A DNA stretch of 39,192 nt from Photobacterium angustum (GTDB taxonomy: Bacteria; Pseudomonadota; Gammaproteobacteria; Enterobacterales; Vibrionaceae): NCBI RefSeq assembly GCF_002954615.1, contig NZ_MSCJ01000004.1, positions 1-39,192 on the forward strand. The letters run 5' to 3'. The notes beneath the pieces are model-generated. The model made no database searches. It was not told where the DNA came from and saw only the letters and a list, made by a program, of their open reading frames with translations. The position numbers and the translations under genes are program-made. This document shows positions 6,824 through 14,762 of the stretch, in pieces. The first letter of the stretch is position 1. Each line of letters begins with the position of its first letter.

Positions 6824-7444
6824 TTAATTGAATAATGACAACGAATACAAATCAGACACGCGAATCTCTTTTCCAAAATGATGGACAACATGCTCACTAA
6901 AATACGACTTTTGCATATTCGTAAAAGATCCAGTCGCTTCAGTAACAACAAATGTATTGTATCCAAGGTCATGAGCTGATCTCAGAGTCGACTCCACACA
7001 TACATGAGTAGCAAAGCCAGCTATTATTAGATTCGTAATACCGTTATTTCTTAAATAGCAATCTAGATTACTACCAGAAAACGCACTAGCACCAATCCGT
7101 TCAGTGACCGTATGTTCATTCTCTTGAGGCAGAAAATCGGGATGAATTTCCCCTTGAAACCCTTGCCACCGTTTGGATTTGGAAATGGCACTTCTTAGCC
7201 CAAATTCCGCTTTCCCGAAAACTGTGTATTGTTTGTCGGGCTTCATGAGAACGTGAATAACAGTAAACCCTAACTCTCTAGATAAAGACAAAGCTCTTTT
7301 AGAGTGAGTAATTGCTTGCTCAAATTGCTCTTCATCTAAAACAAGCTCGCTTCTCAGACTACCGTAATCACTTACCCACTCGTTCTGATATTCAATTAAA
7401 ACAAGTGCAGTCTGCTCTGGTAATAAATCTAATTTTTCCATCAT
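6824..7444 (-). CDS. Isochorismatase-like cysteine hydrolase with variant active site
   Basis: This 206-aa protein has the isochorismatase-like fold. GFATHVCVESTLRSAHDLGY at about 150-169 carries the nucleophilic Cys of the usual GxxTxxCVxxTxRxA motif. The catalytic Asp normally found in LVIDMQ is Glu here (LVLIEYQNEW, about residue 18), and the usual catalytic Lys position reads Arg (ERIGASAF). These changes point to a subgroup acting on an amide or hydantoin-like substrate, or to altered activity; the substrate cannot be told. It is paired with a Rid protein, as in pyrimidine and amide catabolic operons. The start could be either of two adjacent ATGs. Confidence 0.88.
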   Translation of the reverse strand: MMEKLDLLPEQTALVLIEYQNEWVSDYGSLRSELVLDEEQFEQAITHSKRALSLSRELGFTVIHVLMKPDKQYTVFGKAEFGLRSAISKSKRWQGFQGEIHPDFLPQENEHTVTERIGASAFSGSNLDCYLRNNGITNLIIAGFATHVCVESTLRSAHDLGYNTFVVTEATGSFTNMQKSYFSEHVVHHFGKEIRVSDLYSLSLFN

Positions 7445-7509
7445 TAGTCCCTATTATTCGGAAGAAATAAAAGGTTATATGTGGTGGGAAAGAAGCGCAT
7501 TATCAAATG

Positions 7510-8079
7510 TTAAGGTGAGTGTTTTAATCTTGAGAATGTTACAGGGCTCATTCCTAAATAGCTGGCAATATGGCAGTCACTGATTCTTTCAAACAATTTG
7601 GGCTCTTTAAGGGTAAGTTGGTGAATAAGCTCCGACTTGTCTAGGGTCAATAAACGATACTCTCGATCAACTTTGGCATCTGCTAACCACTCTAGGTACG
7701 TCATGTAGAATTTGTCCCAAATATTGAGAGTGGTTAGTTGCTCCTTGAATTGATCGAAATCTATGTATCGAAGAAGTGTGTGTTCGCAGGTAACAATGCC
7801 GAATAGGCTTGGGCGGTTACGCGCAATAGGGGCAACTGGGAAAAACACATCCTTGTCAAACAAAAACAATTTGTTGGCTTCGTTTCCATCAGGAGTAAGA
7901 TAGTAAAAACGTACTGCGCCTTCGCTTAGTAGGTATACATGACTAAATACATCGTTGATATTAAGGATGTGGTGTCCCTTCTTAAACTGTGCAGTTTTAA
8001 AACTAAACAGTAAATTTTCAATTTGGGGAACACTTAAGCCAAGCTCTAGCAGCAAATTATCGAAGTTTGGGTATGACAT
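7510..8079 (-). CDS. Crp/Fnr family transcriptional regulator
   Basis: The 189-aa protein has an N-terminal cyclic-nucleotide-binding-like beta barrel (about 30-120, with KKGHHILNINDVFSHVYLLSEG) and a C-terminal helix-turn-helix (ISDCHIASYLGMSPVTFSRL). The cAMP-binding residues of CRP are not evident, so it is probably a ligand-divergent member. There is no Cys cluster for an Fe-S centre as in Fnr. The ATG at 8079 follows CAGGAT; the ten-codon-longer frame has no RBS. It is encoded 65 bases ahead of the isochorismatase-like/Rid-like pair, in the same direction, and may control or share their transcript. Confidence 0.88.
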   Translation of the reverse strand: MSYPNFDNLLLELGLSVPQIENLLFSFKTAQFKKGHHILNINDVFSHVYLLSEGAVRFYYLTPDGNEANKLFLFDKDVFFPVAPIARNRPSLFGIVTCEHTLLRYIDFDQFKEQLTTLNIWDKFYMTYLEWLADAKVDREYRLLTLDKSELIHQLTLKEPKLFERISDCHIASYLGMSPVTFSRLKHSP

Positions 8080-8229
8080 GTAGATCCTGCTCTTGGGACT
8101 AGGGGGCACTATCGATGGGAATAGTACTATACATTATTGGCATTCCAATCAGTCGATAATGTCTGACATTTATTTAAAGTAACGATAGTCTGTGACTTCT
8201 TCACATTAAATTTGCCCCTTTTCAATTTT

Positions 8230-8267
8230 TTAAAAGTCAGCTCGGTAATTGGGCCGAGCTGGGTTTT
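8230..8267. terminator. GC-rich bidirectional terminator
   Basis: CAGCTCGG and CCGAGCTG are perfect arms with GGTTTTG on the right and a T-rich run (CTTTTAAAAAATTG) on the minus strand. It separates the Crp-like group from the XRE gene. Confidence 0.6.
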
Positions 8268-8330
8268 GTCCAAATTTTAGCTAACTCGCTTCGCCAGTGC
8301 GTGTGATCACCAAGCGACTTTGTCATAACC

Positions 8331-8364
8331 AACTTCGCTAATATCATTCCATATCAGCGAAGTT
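8331..8364. other. Inverted repeat AACTTCGCT/AGCGAAGTT
   Basis: Arms of nine bases continue into partly paired ATAT sequences around CATTCC. There is no T run, so an operator or cruciform is more likely than a terminator. The remaining bases of 8110-8591 are AT-rich without a gene. Confidence 0.45.
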
Positions 8365-8591
8365 ACCCACTCATTTCACATAACATCTGTTATATCTACC
8401 GCAACAGAAAGCAATTATTTTCTAAGTCATAGAAAAGAAGAACAATTAAAAAAGGAGTTATATCGTCTAGTTAGTGGCAATTTTCCACCCTCACCATTTA
8501 TACGAAAAATCACTTTTCCCTACTTCCCAACTTCCCGTTTAGCGATACAATCTCTTTGTCCAACGTATAAAAATATAGAAGAACTAAAATA

Positions 8592-8897
8592 ATGAACACC
8601 CCTAACGCATTTCACTTTTTGCTAAAACAAGTCCGTGAAGAACATGGCATGACGCAAGTCGATGCAGCTAAAAACTTGAAAATAGCAAGGCAAACCTACT
8701 TAGATTTAGAGTACGGAAAAACACTACCACGACTAGATACACTGATTACACTATCGGCACTTTTTAATAAAAGTGTCGCGTATTTTACTGGCGAACGTCC
8801 CTCGTTAGACAGTTTTGATACCATGGAATTATTTGAAGAGCTTCAACAACGGTACTTAAAAAAAGTACCGAACATTGCTGAAGCCGTACCGCATTAA
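8592..8897 (+). CDS. XRE-family helix-turn-helix regulator
   Basis: The 101-aa protein is mostly one Cro/C1-type domain: FLLKQVREEHGMTQVDAAKNLKIARQTYLDLEYGKTLPRLDTLITLSALF, described here as residues about 9-58, with the recognition helix at IARQTYLDLEYG. It then has a short acidic tail. No toxin gene is adjacent and no phage genes are near, so it is an orphan regulator. A strong terminator follows directly, so it is monocistronic. Confidence 0.9.
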   Translation: MNTPNAFHFLLKQVREEHGMTQVDAAKNLKIARQTYLDLEYGKTLPRLDTLITLSALFNKSVAYFTGERPSLDSFDTMELFEELQQRYLKKVPNIAEAVPH

Positions 8898-8904
8898 AAA
8901 CGAT

Positions 8905-8931
8905 AAAAGCCTGCGCCAGCAGGCTTTTTTA
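8905..8931 (+). terminator. Rho-independent terminator after the XRE gene
   Basis: GCCTGC-GCCA-GCAGGC is followed by six T, eight bases after the stop codon. Confidence 0.9.
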
Positions 8932-8939
8932 TTGCTTTT

Positions 8940-9363
8940 GATCTTGATTTACCGCAACGACCAGCCCACGTAGGCCGCTATAGAAATACAGTAAATAAAG
9001 CCTGTAACCAAATACGGACAGGCCAAAGGCGTAGACACCATTTTTAAGCACCAGACGGGCTACATTGGGTGGGCGGGGGAGGTTGTGGAAGCCGATGTGC
9101 GAAGCGCGAGGTAATTGGCAGGACTGCCAACATGACAGCCTAACTACACCAATAAGAGGCCAAATGTAACCACACTAACAGGCCGCTTTTGATGTTGGCT
9201 TGTGGCTAAAGCGAACATCGATGCCAAACTGAGCGCGGAAAATTTAACATAATTGCCGTTTTATGCGTTGTGCCCAGTGCCCGCCAGCTTGCTGGGGTTA
9301 GGCACGTAACATTTCGCATAAAAACCATTATGTTAAGGCTGCTTTGTGCCAGCAAAAGGCACC
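8940..9363. other. GC-rich noncoding region leading into the 360-bp repeat
   Basis: There is no plausible reading frame. It is visibly more GC-rich than its surroundings and rich in short inverted repeats, including the 93-base structure at 9244-9336. It is continuous with repeat copy 1, and the composition and structure suggest a structured RNA or a replication-type site rather than a gene. Confidence 0.5.
9244..9336. other. 93-base multi-stem inverted repeat
   Basis: Nested perfect arms occur in order: TTAACATAAT, TTTTATGCG, GTGCC and CCAGC pair with GCTGG, GGCAC, CGCATAAAA and ATTATGTTAA. Only small internal loops and a 2-base tip (TT) are left. It could be a cruciform, a single-strand initiation site or the stem of a noncoding RNA. 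An integron attC was considered and rejected. Confidence 0.7.
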
Positions 9364-9724
9364 AAGTAGCCGTAATTATGAAGCGCCAGCACCCACGATA
9401 CTCAAACGCACGGTAATGGCGAACTACAAACCTATGCAGTTAAACCTAAGAGCGTGAGCCATTACGGTGCGAACGGGGCTTGTTTGCGCGAAGCGTAAAC
9501 TTCCCCAAGATTGGGGATAGGGGTTGGAAACAAGCTCCTAAGCTAGCCAGCGGTAGAATGAATGGAAAACCGCCCCGACAACACCATGACGTTGCCTTGG
9601 TGTGAGCGATGCTTGCATTGCGGCTTTTCACACGAAGGCGTTTTAACGTGATGGTAGTAAGGGTGTGTTTGAAATGAATGGCGCGTCTCGCTGGCGGGCC
9701 TTATCCTCGGAGTGTCCGCAAGTG
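9364..9724. repeat. 360-bp noncoding direct repeat, copy 1
   Basis: It matches 10849-11208 closely along its whole length. Single-base insertions and deletions between the copies shift any frame, so it is not protein-coding. CGCCAGC (9384-9390) and GCTGGCG (9690-9696) could close the element as a stem, and CCCCAA/TTGGGG is an internal hairpin; both are kept in each copy, the second with one change. Confidence 0.8.
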
Positions 9725-9786
9725 ATAAATCCATCAAATAAAGCCCATATTTCAGGGCCTCGTAGGTAAGCGATATTCAAAATAGA

Positions 9787-10746
9787 TTAATCTGCAGAAT
9801 TACTCTCTTTAGAAAGTAACCCTTCATAATGACGGAGCGTTTCTATGTACTGCTTAACATTCGTTTTAAGCTCAACCACCTCTGATTGCGCTTGCTCTAA
9901 ACGCTGAGTATTGGTGGATAAAGATGCTTTAGCATCAGACAGTGATGCTTGTAGTGTGTTTCGCTCTTGTTGAGCCTCACGCAAGTCTTTATCAAGCTGT
10001 TGGTTTTGCTCTTGTGTTGATAGCTTACTCGCTTTTAATTCTTCAATAAGCTCTTGCTTACTCTCTTGTGAAGATTCAAGACGGGTAATGTTTTTAGATA
10101 GCTCAACCACTTCCACGTTCAGTTGCTTGATCTGATCATTCAGCTCAATGTTTTGCGTTTTCGTTGATGCAACTAGCTCTTTATTACTTTCTAGCAGTAA
10201 TTCATTTTTCGCCAGTTCAGTACGTAAACGCTCGTTGCTAGCCGTTGATTCACCCAATTGCTCGGTGAGGTTTTCAATTTGTTGGCGTAACTCTTGGGTA
10301 ATCGCTTGCTGTGATTTATCAGCCTGGGCGAGCTCCGCCTCTACTTCTTTGATCTGCTTTTCACGCTGCTCAAGCAAGGCGGTTTGCTTGTATAAACGAT
10401 CTTCAGCTCGTTCTAAATCATCAATGGCCAATAGACTTTGTTCTTTGGCATCTTCTGCGATTTCACGGTAACGACGTTCGGCTTCGGTAGCGTGGCGGGT
10501 AATTTCAGCCATGAATACACGGGTAAACTCTTCCGAGAAACCCATTTTTTCAAGCAGTGATTTTTGGTTTGCCTCAAGCTCGTCTTTCCATGCTTTGTAA
10601 TATTTATGAACGGTTGAGGTGCTGCTGACATCAGGCAGCATTGAAAGCACGATACGAACACTCACCTTCTGACCTTTCGCATAAAGATCATTACAAATTA
10701 GGGTCACTTTATCTTGTAACTGATTACCACTAAGAGAAACGCTCAT
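9787..10746 (-). CDS. kfrA: KfrA-like DNA-binding coiled-coil protein
   Basis: The 319-aa protein has an N-terminal DNA-binding domain of about 90 residues, with KVSVRIVLSMLPDVSSTSTVHKYYKAWKDEL resembling the KfrA N-terminal domain, described here at residues about 27-57. About 220 residues of uninterrupted heptad-type coiled coil follow, rich in Glu, Gln, Lys, Leu and Ser. KfrA proteins of broad-host plasmids bind their own promoter and aid stable inheritance, perhaps as a nucleoid-like scaffold. A 25-bp palindrome lies 58 bases upstream as the likely operator. Gene and operator sit exactly between two copies of the 360-bp noncoding repeat, so they form one recombinable module. Confidence 0.85.
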   Translation of the reverse strand: MSVSLSGNQLQDKVTLICNDLYAKGQKVSVRIVLSMLPDVSSTSTVHKYYKAWKDELEANQKSLLEKMGFSEEFTRVFMAEITRHATEAERRYREIAEDAKEQSLLAIDDLERAEDRLYKQTALLEQREKQIKEVEAELAQADKSQQAITQELRQQIENLTEQLGESTASNERLRTELAKNELLLESNKELVASTKTQNIELNDQIKQLNVEVVELSKNITRLESSQESKQELIEELKASKLSTQEQNQQLDKDLREAQQERNTLQASLSDAKASLSTNTQRLEQAQSEVVELKTNVKQYIETLRHYEGLLSKESNSAD

Positions 10747-10803
10747 ATCATCACCGCCATTAATTAACCTGTATAAATTATAATCTAAAAAACGAACAAA
10801 AAC

Positions 10804-10828
10804 AACGAACGAACAGCGTTCGTTCGTT
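10804..10828. promoter_or_regulatory. 25-bp palindrome, candidate KfrA operator
   Basis: AACGAACGAAC-AGC-GTTCGTTCGTT has perfect 11-bp arms built from repeated CGAA units, and AAACGAACAAAAA just beside it adds another half-site. It lies in the promoter region of the leftward kfrA-like gene. Confidence 0.75.
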
Positions 10829-10848
10829 TAATTTAGAAGAAAAAGACA

Positions 10849-11208
10849 AAGTAGCCGTAATTATGAAGCGCCAGCACCCACGAAACCCAAACGCACGGTA
10901 ATGGCGAACCACAGACAGATGCTGTTAGACCTAAGAACGTGAGCCATTACGGTGCGAACGGCTCTTGTTTGCGCGAAGCGTAAACTTCCCCAAGATTAGG
11001 GATAGGGGTTGGAAGCAAGCTCCTAAGCTAGCCAGCGGCAAAATGAATGGAAAACCGCCCCGACAACACCATGTCGTTGCCTTGGTGTGGCGATGCTTGC
11101 ATTGCGGCTTTTTACACGAAGGCGTTTTAACGTGATGGTGTAAGGGCGTGGTTTGAAATGAATGTCGCGTCTCGCTGGCGGCTCTTATCCTCAGAGTGTC
11201 CACAAGTG
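10849..11208. repeat. 360-bp noncoding direct repeat, copy 2
   Basis: Second copy of 9364-9724, in the same orientation. CGCCAGC (10869-10875) and GCTGGCG (11174-11180) are conserved. Several indels relative to copy 1 confirm that it is noncoding. The rest of 10829-11337 has no gene. Confidence 0.8.
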
Positions 11209-11337
11209 GCAACTTATTGTCATAGCTAATATTTTGTTACTACATATTAATAACGCTGCATATTTTCTTTTCTGAGGAATATGCATGTGGAATACTCCGA
11301 CCGCCCAAATTAGGGCATAAATATTTCGGAGCAATAA

Positions 11338-11466
11338 ATGAAAAAGGCCGCATTAGTTCTTCTTGTAAGTTTTGGCTTGGTATCCACTGCAATGGCGCAT
11401 TCAGGTGGTACGGACAGTAAAGGCTGTCATACAAATAGCAAAACAGGTGTTTATCACTGCCATTAA
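11338..11466 (+). CDS. Small secreted His/Cys protein with GCHxNxKTGxYHCH motif
   Basis: This 42-aa frame starts at an ATG nine bases after CGGAG. It encodes a short signal peptide (MKKAALVLLVSFGLVSTAMA) and a 22-aa mature part, HSGGTDSKGCHTNSKTGVYHCH. The GCHxNxKTGxYHCH ending is a recurring module at the C-terminus of secreted nucleases and small periplasmic proteins. Its two Cys and four His suggest metal binding or a disulfide. A hairpin terminator follows, so it is a free-standing gene. Confidence 0.75.
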   Translation: MKKAALVLLVSFGLVSTAMAHSGGTDSKGCHTNSKTGVYHCH

Positions 11467-11484
11467 TCTCCGTTACATGAATTT

Positions 11485-11513
11485 CCTAAAAGTCGCTTAT
11501 CGTGGCTTTTAGG
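11485..11513 (+). terminator. Hairpin terminator after the small His/Cys gene
   Basis: CCTAAAAG and CTTTTAGG arms enclose a loop; the second arm supplies the T run. Confidence 0.55.
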
Positions 11514-11592
11514 AATTGAGACATGTATCAATGTAACGCACAGAAATGCATCTACTTAGTACAAAGTATTCAGATAGGGAGTGGGATACTTG

Positions 11593-12267
11593 ATGAATAA
11601 ATCAGAACAGCTTTTAGCATTAGCAAGAAAAAGACAGCAAACAGTTTATGATGGATATACATCTATTGGTGATTACAACGATGGTGCATACGAATGCAAT
11701 TTTGTTTCGCCATATAGTATTTCAGCGCATAATGAAAATGCTAAAGTTTTAGTAATGTTGCAAGATTGGTGTTCATCAGATTCATTTGGGGAAGATGTAT
11801 GCCAAGAAACTTTAAGGTATGGTTATACTCCATCAGTTAAAACAAATATAAAATTAAAAGAATTATTATTAGAACATTTTTGTTTAGAACTTAAAGATAC
11901 CTATTCAACTAATTTATTCCCTTTCATAAAACCTGGTGCAATGAATACTAGGATTCCTGCAAAAGATATGTATAGAGCAGCATTAGATTTTGCGATTCCA
12001 TTAATAGATATAATTAAACCATCTATTGTGATCTGTCTTGGTAAAGAAACATTTAATGCATTAAGAAAAGCGTGTGGATTAAAAATCGTTAATAACATTC
12101 AGGAAGGTATAGAATCTCATTTTACATATAAAACGACAGAGATTTTCTGCCAAGCTCATACTGGAATGTTGGGGCAAAATAATAGAAATCGTCACGGTAT
12201 ACATAGGGTTACAAGTGATTGGAACCATATGAGATCATATTGTGATGGTTTATCTCAATCATTATAA
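11593..12267 (+). CDS. Uracil-DNA glycosylase superfamily-like protein
   Basis: The 224-aa protein resembles the UDG superfamily fold. VLVMLQDWCSSDSFGED (about 50-66) is at the place of the water-activating motif. STNLFPFIKPGAMNTRIP (about 101-118) and IDIIKPSIVICLGKETFNALR (about 136-156) are typical core strands, and a His-containing loop (CQAHTGMLG) is at the place of the DNA-intercalation motif. Members remove uracil or damaged bases, but some divergent ones have other or unknown roles, and the exact family is not clear. I chose the ATG at 11593; a GTG four codons upstream is possible. The gene is AT-rich and alone on its strand. Confidence 0.65.
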   Translation: MNKSEQLLALARKRQQTVYDGYTSIGDYNDGAYECNFVSPYSISAHNENAKVLVMLQDWCSSDSFGEDVCQETLRYGYTPSVKTNIKLKELLLEHFCLELKDTYSTNLFPFIKPGAMNTRIPAKDMYRAALDFAIPLIDIIKPSIVICLGKETFNALRKACGLKIVNNIQEGIESHFTYKTTEIFCQAHTGMLGQNNRNRHGIHRVTSDWNHMRSYCDGLSQSL

Positions 12268-12366
12268 GTATAAACAATAGCTATATCGTATTTTGTAACA
12301 TTTATTTTATTGGCAACTTTCTTTTTTTTATATATAAAAAAGCAAAATTCCTACCACGTAAAAAAA

Positions 12367-12876
12367 ATGAAAATAATATTATTAGCTGTAGCCTTATCTT
12401 TAACTGGATGTGCCCAAATTCAAAATTACAAGACTGTTGATGTAGCTTTAAATACACCATTATCAACATCTATTGGAGGTAGCTTTTTTAGTATCGCAAA
12501 AACAAAAGATCTACCCAATGCATTCGGTAAAGCTGATATTTATGGCGGAAAAGTCAATCTAGGTCATTCAGAATTACGATATCAAGGTTTGACAAAAGAT
12601 AATCAATTAATATTACGATATACCGATGTAACTATTCATTCTGATGAGAATGTCTTTACGCGTTATGGGAATAGTTCATCAACTATTTCTTCTGGATATA
12701 ATGGTAATATAATGGTCACACATGCAAATAAGAGAGATGCCAACATCTCACAATTACCTCCCAACACCATAGAATTTCTTTTCCCATTAAATAAGAAAGT
12801 ATTACCAATTAGTGGTTACATTGTAACCATTATTGAAGCTACACCTTATGATGTTAAGTATACAATATCGCAATAA
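12367..12876 (+). CDS. Predicted lipoprotein of unknown function
   Basis: The 169-aa product starts MKIILLAVALSLTGC, a short lipoprotein signal with lipobox LTGC, so it should be acylated at Cys15 and anchored to a membrane. The mature part is Ser/Thr/Asn-rich with predicted beta character (for example SELRYQGLTKDNQLILRYTDV), and I do not recognise a family. A longer frame starting at 12310 would destroy the signal. The gene is AT-rich and is followed by a strong terminator. Confidence 0.7.
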   Translation: MKIILLAVALSLTGCAQIQNYKTVDVALNTPLSTSIGGSFFSIAKTKDLPNAFGKADIYGGKVNLGHSELRYQGLTKDNQLILRYTDVTIHSDENVFTRYGNSSSTISSGYNGNIMVTHANKRDANISQLPPNTIEFLFPLNKKVLPISGYIVTIIEATPYDVKYTISQ

Positions 12877-12921
12877 AAATAATAAAAACGTACGAGTACG
12901 CATAAATACCCATACTGTTAA

Positions 12922-12949
12922 ATAAGCCCTGCAATGCAGGGCTTTTTAA
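12922..12949 (+). terminator. Rho-independent terminator
   Basis: GCCCTGC-AAT-GCAGGGC is followed by TTTTTAA. It ends the lipoprotein transcript and may also serve the leftward pair, whose T run is weaker. Confidence 0.85.
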
Positions 12950-12963
12950 CACTTACCGCACAC

Positions 12964-13290
12964 CTAAAACGACGTATACAATCCCGTCATTTCAGTGAAA
13001 GTGCCCTCTAACATATCGCAGTAAATCCCCGATTGGCGTGTGACTTCAATGTATTCCAATTGGCCACGCTTTTTACAAAAGCTGATCACTGTGTAGGTAT
13101 CACACGGATCTAAAATTACCCGTAACCGTGTCACTTTATTGATTGCCCCTGTATCCGTAGGTAAATCGAATTGCAGTCCAGGTTCGGTAAGGCCGACAAA
13201 ATGTTTCGCGCCGGTCATGGTAATAAATCGGTTACCACCAAGCTGGCTTAAAATGGTTTTAGCTATTTCCATATAATACGGCTGACTCAT
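12964..13290 (-). CDS. Conserved plasmid hypothetical protein, 108 aa
   Basis: I cannot assign a function. The sequence is soluble. AKTILSQLGGNRFITMTGAKHF near the N-terminus is a pattern I associate with small accessory proteins of mobile elements, followed by beta-rich sequence (GLQFDLP, TRLRVILDPCDTYTVISF). Its start overlaps the stop of the upstream leftward gene by four bases, so the two are translationally coupled. Confidence 0.75.
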   Translation of the reverse strand: MSQPYYMEIAKTILSQLGGNRFITMTGAKHFVGLTEPGLQFDLPTDTGAINKVTRLRVILDPCDTYTVISFCKKRGQLEYIEVTRQSGIYCDMLEGTFTEMTGLYTSF

Positions 13291-13592
13291 AGCGCCCCCT
13301 CCTGCTCGTAACTTTCTACCGCTTCAATAAAACATTCCAGATCGTGACAAGTACCAATTACCGGCCCTAATGCTGGGTATTGTTTAAGTACAAAGTTAAG
13401 CGCATTCACCATCTCCACCACGCTTGGATTGCATTCACGTAGTCGGATATAGAGTTGGTGCAGACGCTTATCAATAAAGTAATCGCGGGATCTGTCACTC
13501 ATCGTTGTAGAGCCTGAGTGGTGCAGCGGTGATACGCTGCTCGGTTGATGTGCCTTAGTGGAGCTTGGTGAGTGTGAGTTGGAATGTGCCAT
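13287..13592 (-). CDS. Hypothetical protein, 101 aa
   Basis: Function unknown. The first 35 residues are Ser/His/Pro-rich and low in complexity. The rest (about 40-101) is helical, DRSRDYFIDKRLHQLYIRL onward. The ATG at 13592 is six bases after AAGGAG. A start at the internal Met before SDRSRD is also conceivable. It is coupled to the 108-aa gene downstream. Confidence 0.65.
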   Translation of the reverse strand: MAHSNSHSPSSTKAHQPSSVSPLHHSGSTTMSDRSRDYFIDKRLHQLYIRLRECNPSVVEMVNALNFVLKQYPALGPVIGTCHDLECFIEAVESYEQEGAL

Positions 13593-14134
13593 CGCTTTTC
13601 TCCTTATGGGGTTTCTCATCGCCGTTTTCGCCTAACTTTTTCGAGGCACTGCAGGTTCTTTAAAGCAAGGGCGCGTAGCGTGTATTTCACCCTTGTTTTA
13701 GAGGTTCTGCTGTGCAACGTTACAGCCCGTGAAAAAGCGATGAGAACAATAAGGAGAAAACAAAAAGCACATGGAAACGGCACACACCTTAGCGACACTT
13801 GGCACAGCAAACGAAAGCTTTTGATGTTGTAGCCATGATTGTTACCCGAACGGGACAAGACATTTGCGAAGCGTTGTTTTGGCTTGGTTGAACCCTTGAT
13901 ACAAGGGCGGTACGACCGCAGGGGAAAGGTGTGAAATAAGCAGGATATGGCTACACAATTAGTTATGTAACTTATGCGAGTTGTGCAAGTTATGATCGTT
14001 ACGTAACTTACGTAATCTTATCACTTACAATAAAACTATTGATTTTAAATTTAAAAAACTTTCTTTGAGTATTAAAAGCTAATTCTGAAGTAATGAAATC
14101 TCAAAATACAGGCTTATAAAATAGATACCTATAT
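13593..14134. other. Intergenic region with a hairpin and a TTACGTAA array
   Basis: There is no convincing gene over 540 bases. ATAAGGAGAAAA occurs in both orientations (about 13595 and 13750). A small hairpin CCCTT/AAGGG lies at about 13902. The TTACGTAA array at 13961-14020 is the clearest element. An origin of transfer cannot be excluded but is not shown. Confidence 0.4.
13961..14020. repeat. TTACGTAA repeat array, copy 2
   Basis: About six units of GTTATGTAAC, TTATGCGAG, GTGCAAGTTA and GTTACGTAACTTACGTAA type occur in tandem, spaced by about one helical turn. Confidence 0.7.
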
Positions 14135-14166
14135 AAAACCAACAGCGACAATTCGCTGTTGGTTTT
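14135..14166. terminator. Bidirectional terminator after sodC
   Basis: AAAACCAACAGCG and CGCTGTTGGTTTT are perfect 13-bp arms with a 6-base loop. It lies six bases past the sodC stop. Confidence 0.92.
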
Positions 14167-14172
14167 ACTAAA

Positions 14173-14694
14173 TTATTGAATCACACCACACGCTACACGT
14201 GAGCCACCACCACCTAATGCTTTTGGCATATCTGAGTGATTATCACCACCTGCATGGATCATAATTGAACGGCCTTTTAGTTCTTCCAACGTTAAACGAG
14301 GTGCTAATACTGGGTTCGTTGCTAGACCATTGGCACTGACAAATAGCGCAGGTAAATCACCTTTATGATTATCATCAGACCAAGCAAAGCCATGCTTATT
14401 AGTGTGCTCAGGATCGTAATGTCCTCCTGCAGCCCCACCTAAAACAACCTTGCCGTTTTTCTCTATTGAACCACAGTTACCATTTTGATGAATATGAAAA
14501 CCATGCATCCCCGGTGTTAGATCTGCCAGTTCAGGTGTAAACACTACACCATATTTATTTTGGCTTAGTTCAATCGTACCTACAGGCTTACCTGTTTGTA
14601 GATCGGTCATTTTAACGGTGAGATCTTGTGCTAGCACTTGATGAGATAAACCCAACGCTAGAGCAGTGAATAGGAAAGCCTTTGCTTTGTTCAT
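14173..14694 (-). CDS. sodC: Periplasmic Cu/Zn superoxide dismutase
   Basis: The 173-aa protein, the usual bacterial SodC length, converts superoxide to oxygen and peroxide in the periplasm. A signal peptide ends at VLA before QDLTV. Metal ligands are visible: [11 protein letters not shown] at 64-74, then GGHYDP and HTNKHG, and [10 protein letters not shown] near the C-terminus. The two Cys of the structural disulfide are in NGNC and RVACGV. AAGGAT precedes the ATG. A Fur-box-like site lies about 70 bases upstream, so iron-dependent regulation is likely. It is monocistronic with its own terminator. SodC was first found in bacteria in Photobacterium, which fits the inferred host group. Confidence 0.97.
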   Translation of the reverse strand: MNKAKAFLFTALALGLSHQVLAQDLTVKMTDLQTGKPVGTIELSQNKYGVVFTPELADLTPGMHGFHIHQNGNCGSIEKNGKVVLGGAAGGHYDPEHTNKHGFAWSDDNHKGDLPALFVSANGLATNPVLAPRLTLEELKGRSIMIHAGGDNHSDMPKALGGGGSRVACGVIQ

Positions 14695-14762
14695 GTTTTA
14701 TCCTTATTGTTTTTATTCTACGCAAGCATTAAACATGCTTTTGACAATAAGGCATAGCGATT

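Noticed and set aside
8592..8897. Toxin-antitoxin pair with the XRE protein as antitoxin
   Set aside because: No adjacent small toxin frame exists, and a strong terminator follows directly.
9140..9305. Integron attC site (GCCTAAC to GTTAGGC)
   Set aside because: Both core-like heptamers are present, but the sequence between them is too long and not symmetrical about its centre as attC requires; the nested hairpin is a separate, smaller structure.
9446..9631. Protein-coding frames in the 360-bp repeats (also 10931-11212)
   Set aside because: The frames are broken by indels between the two copies, lack an RBS and have unusual composition; the element is better seen as noncoding.
13770..13823. 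17-codon leader peptide frame starting METAHT
   Set aside because: It has an RBS-like AAGGAG upstream, but too far away, and there is no downstream gene on that strand to control.
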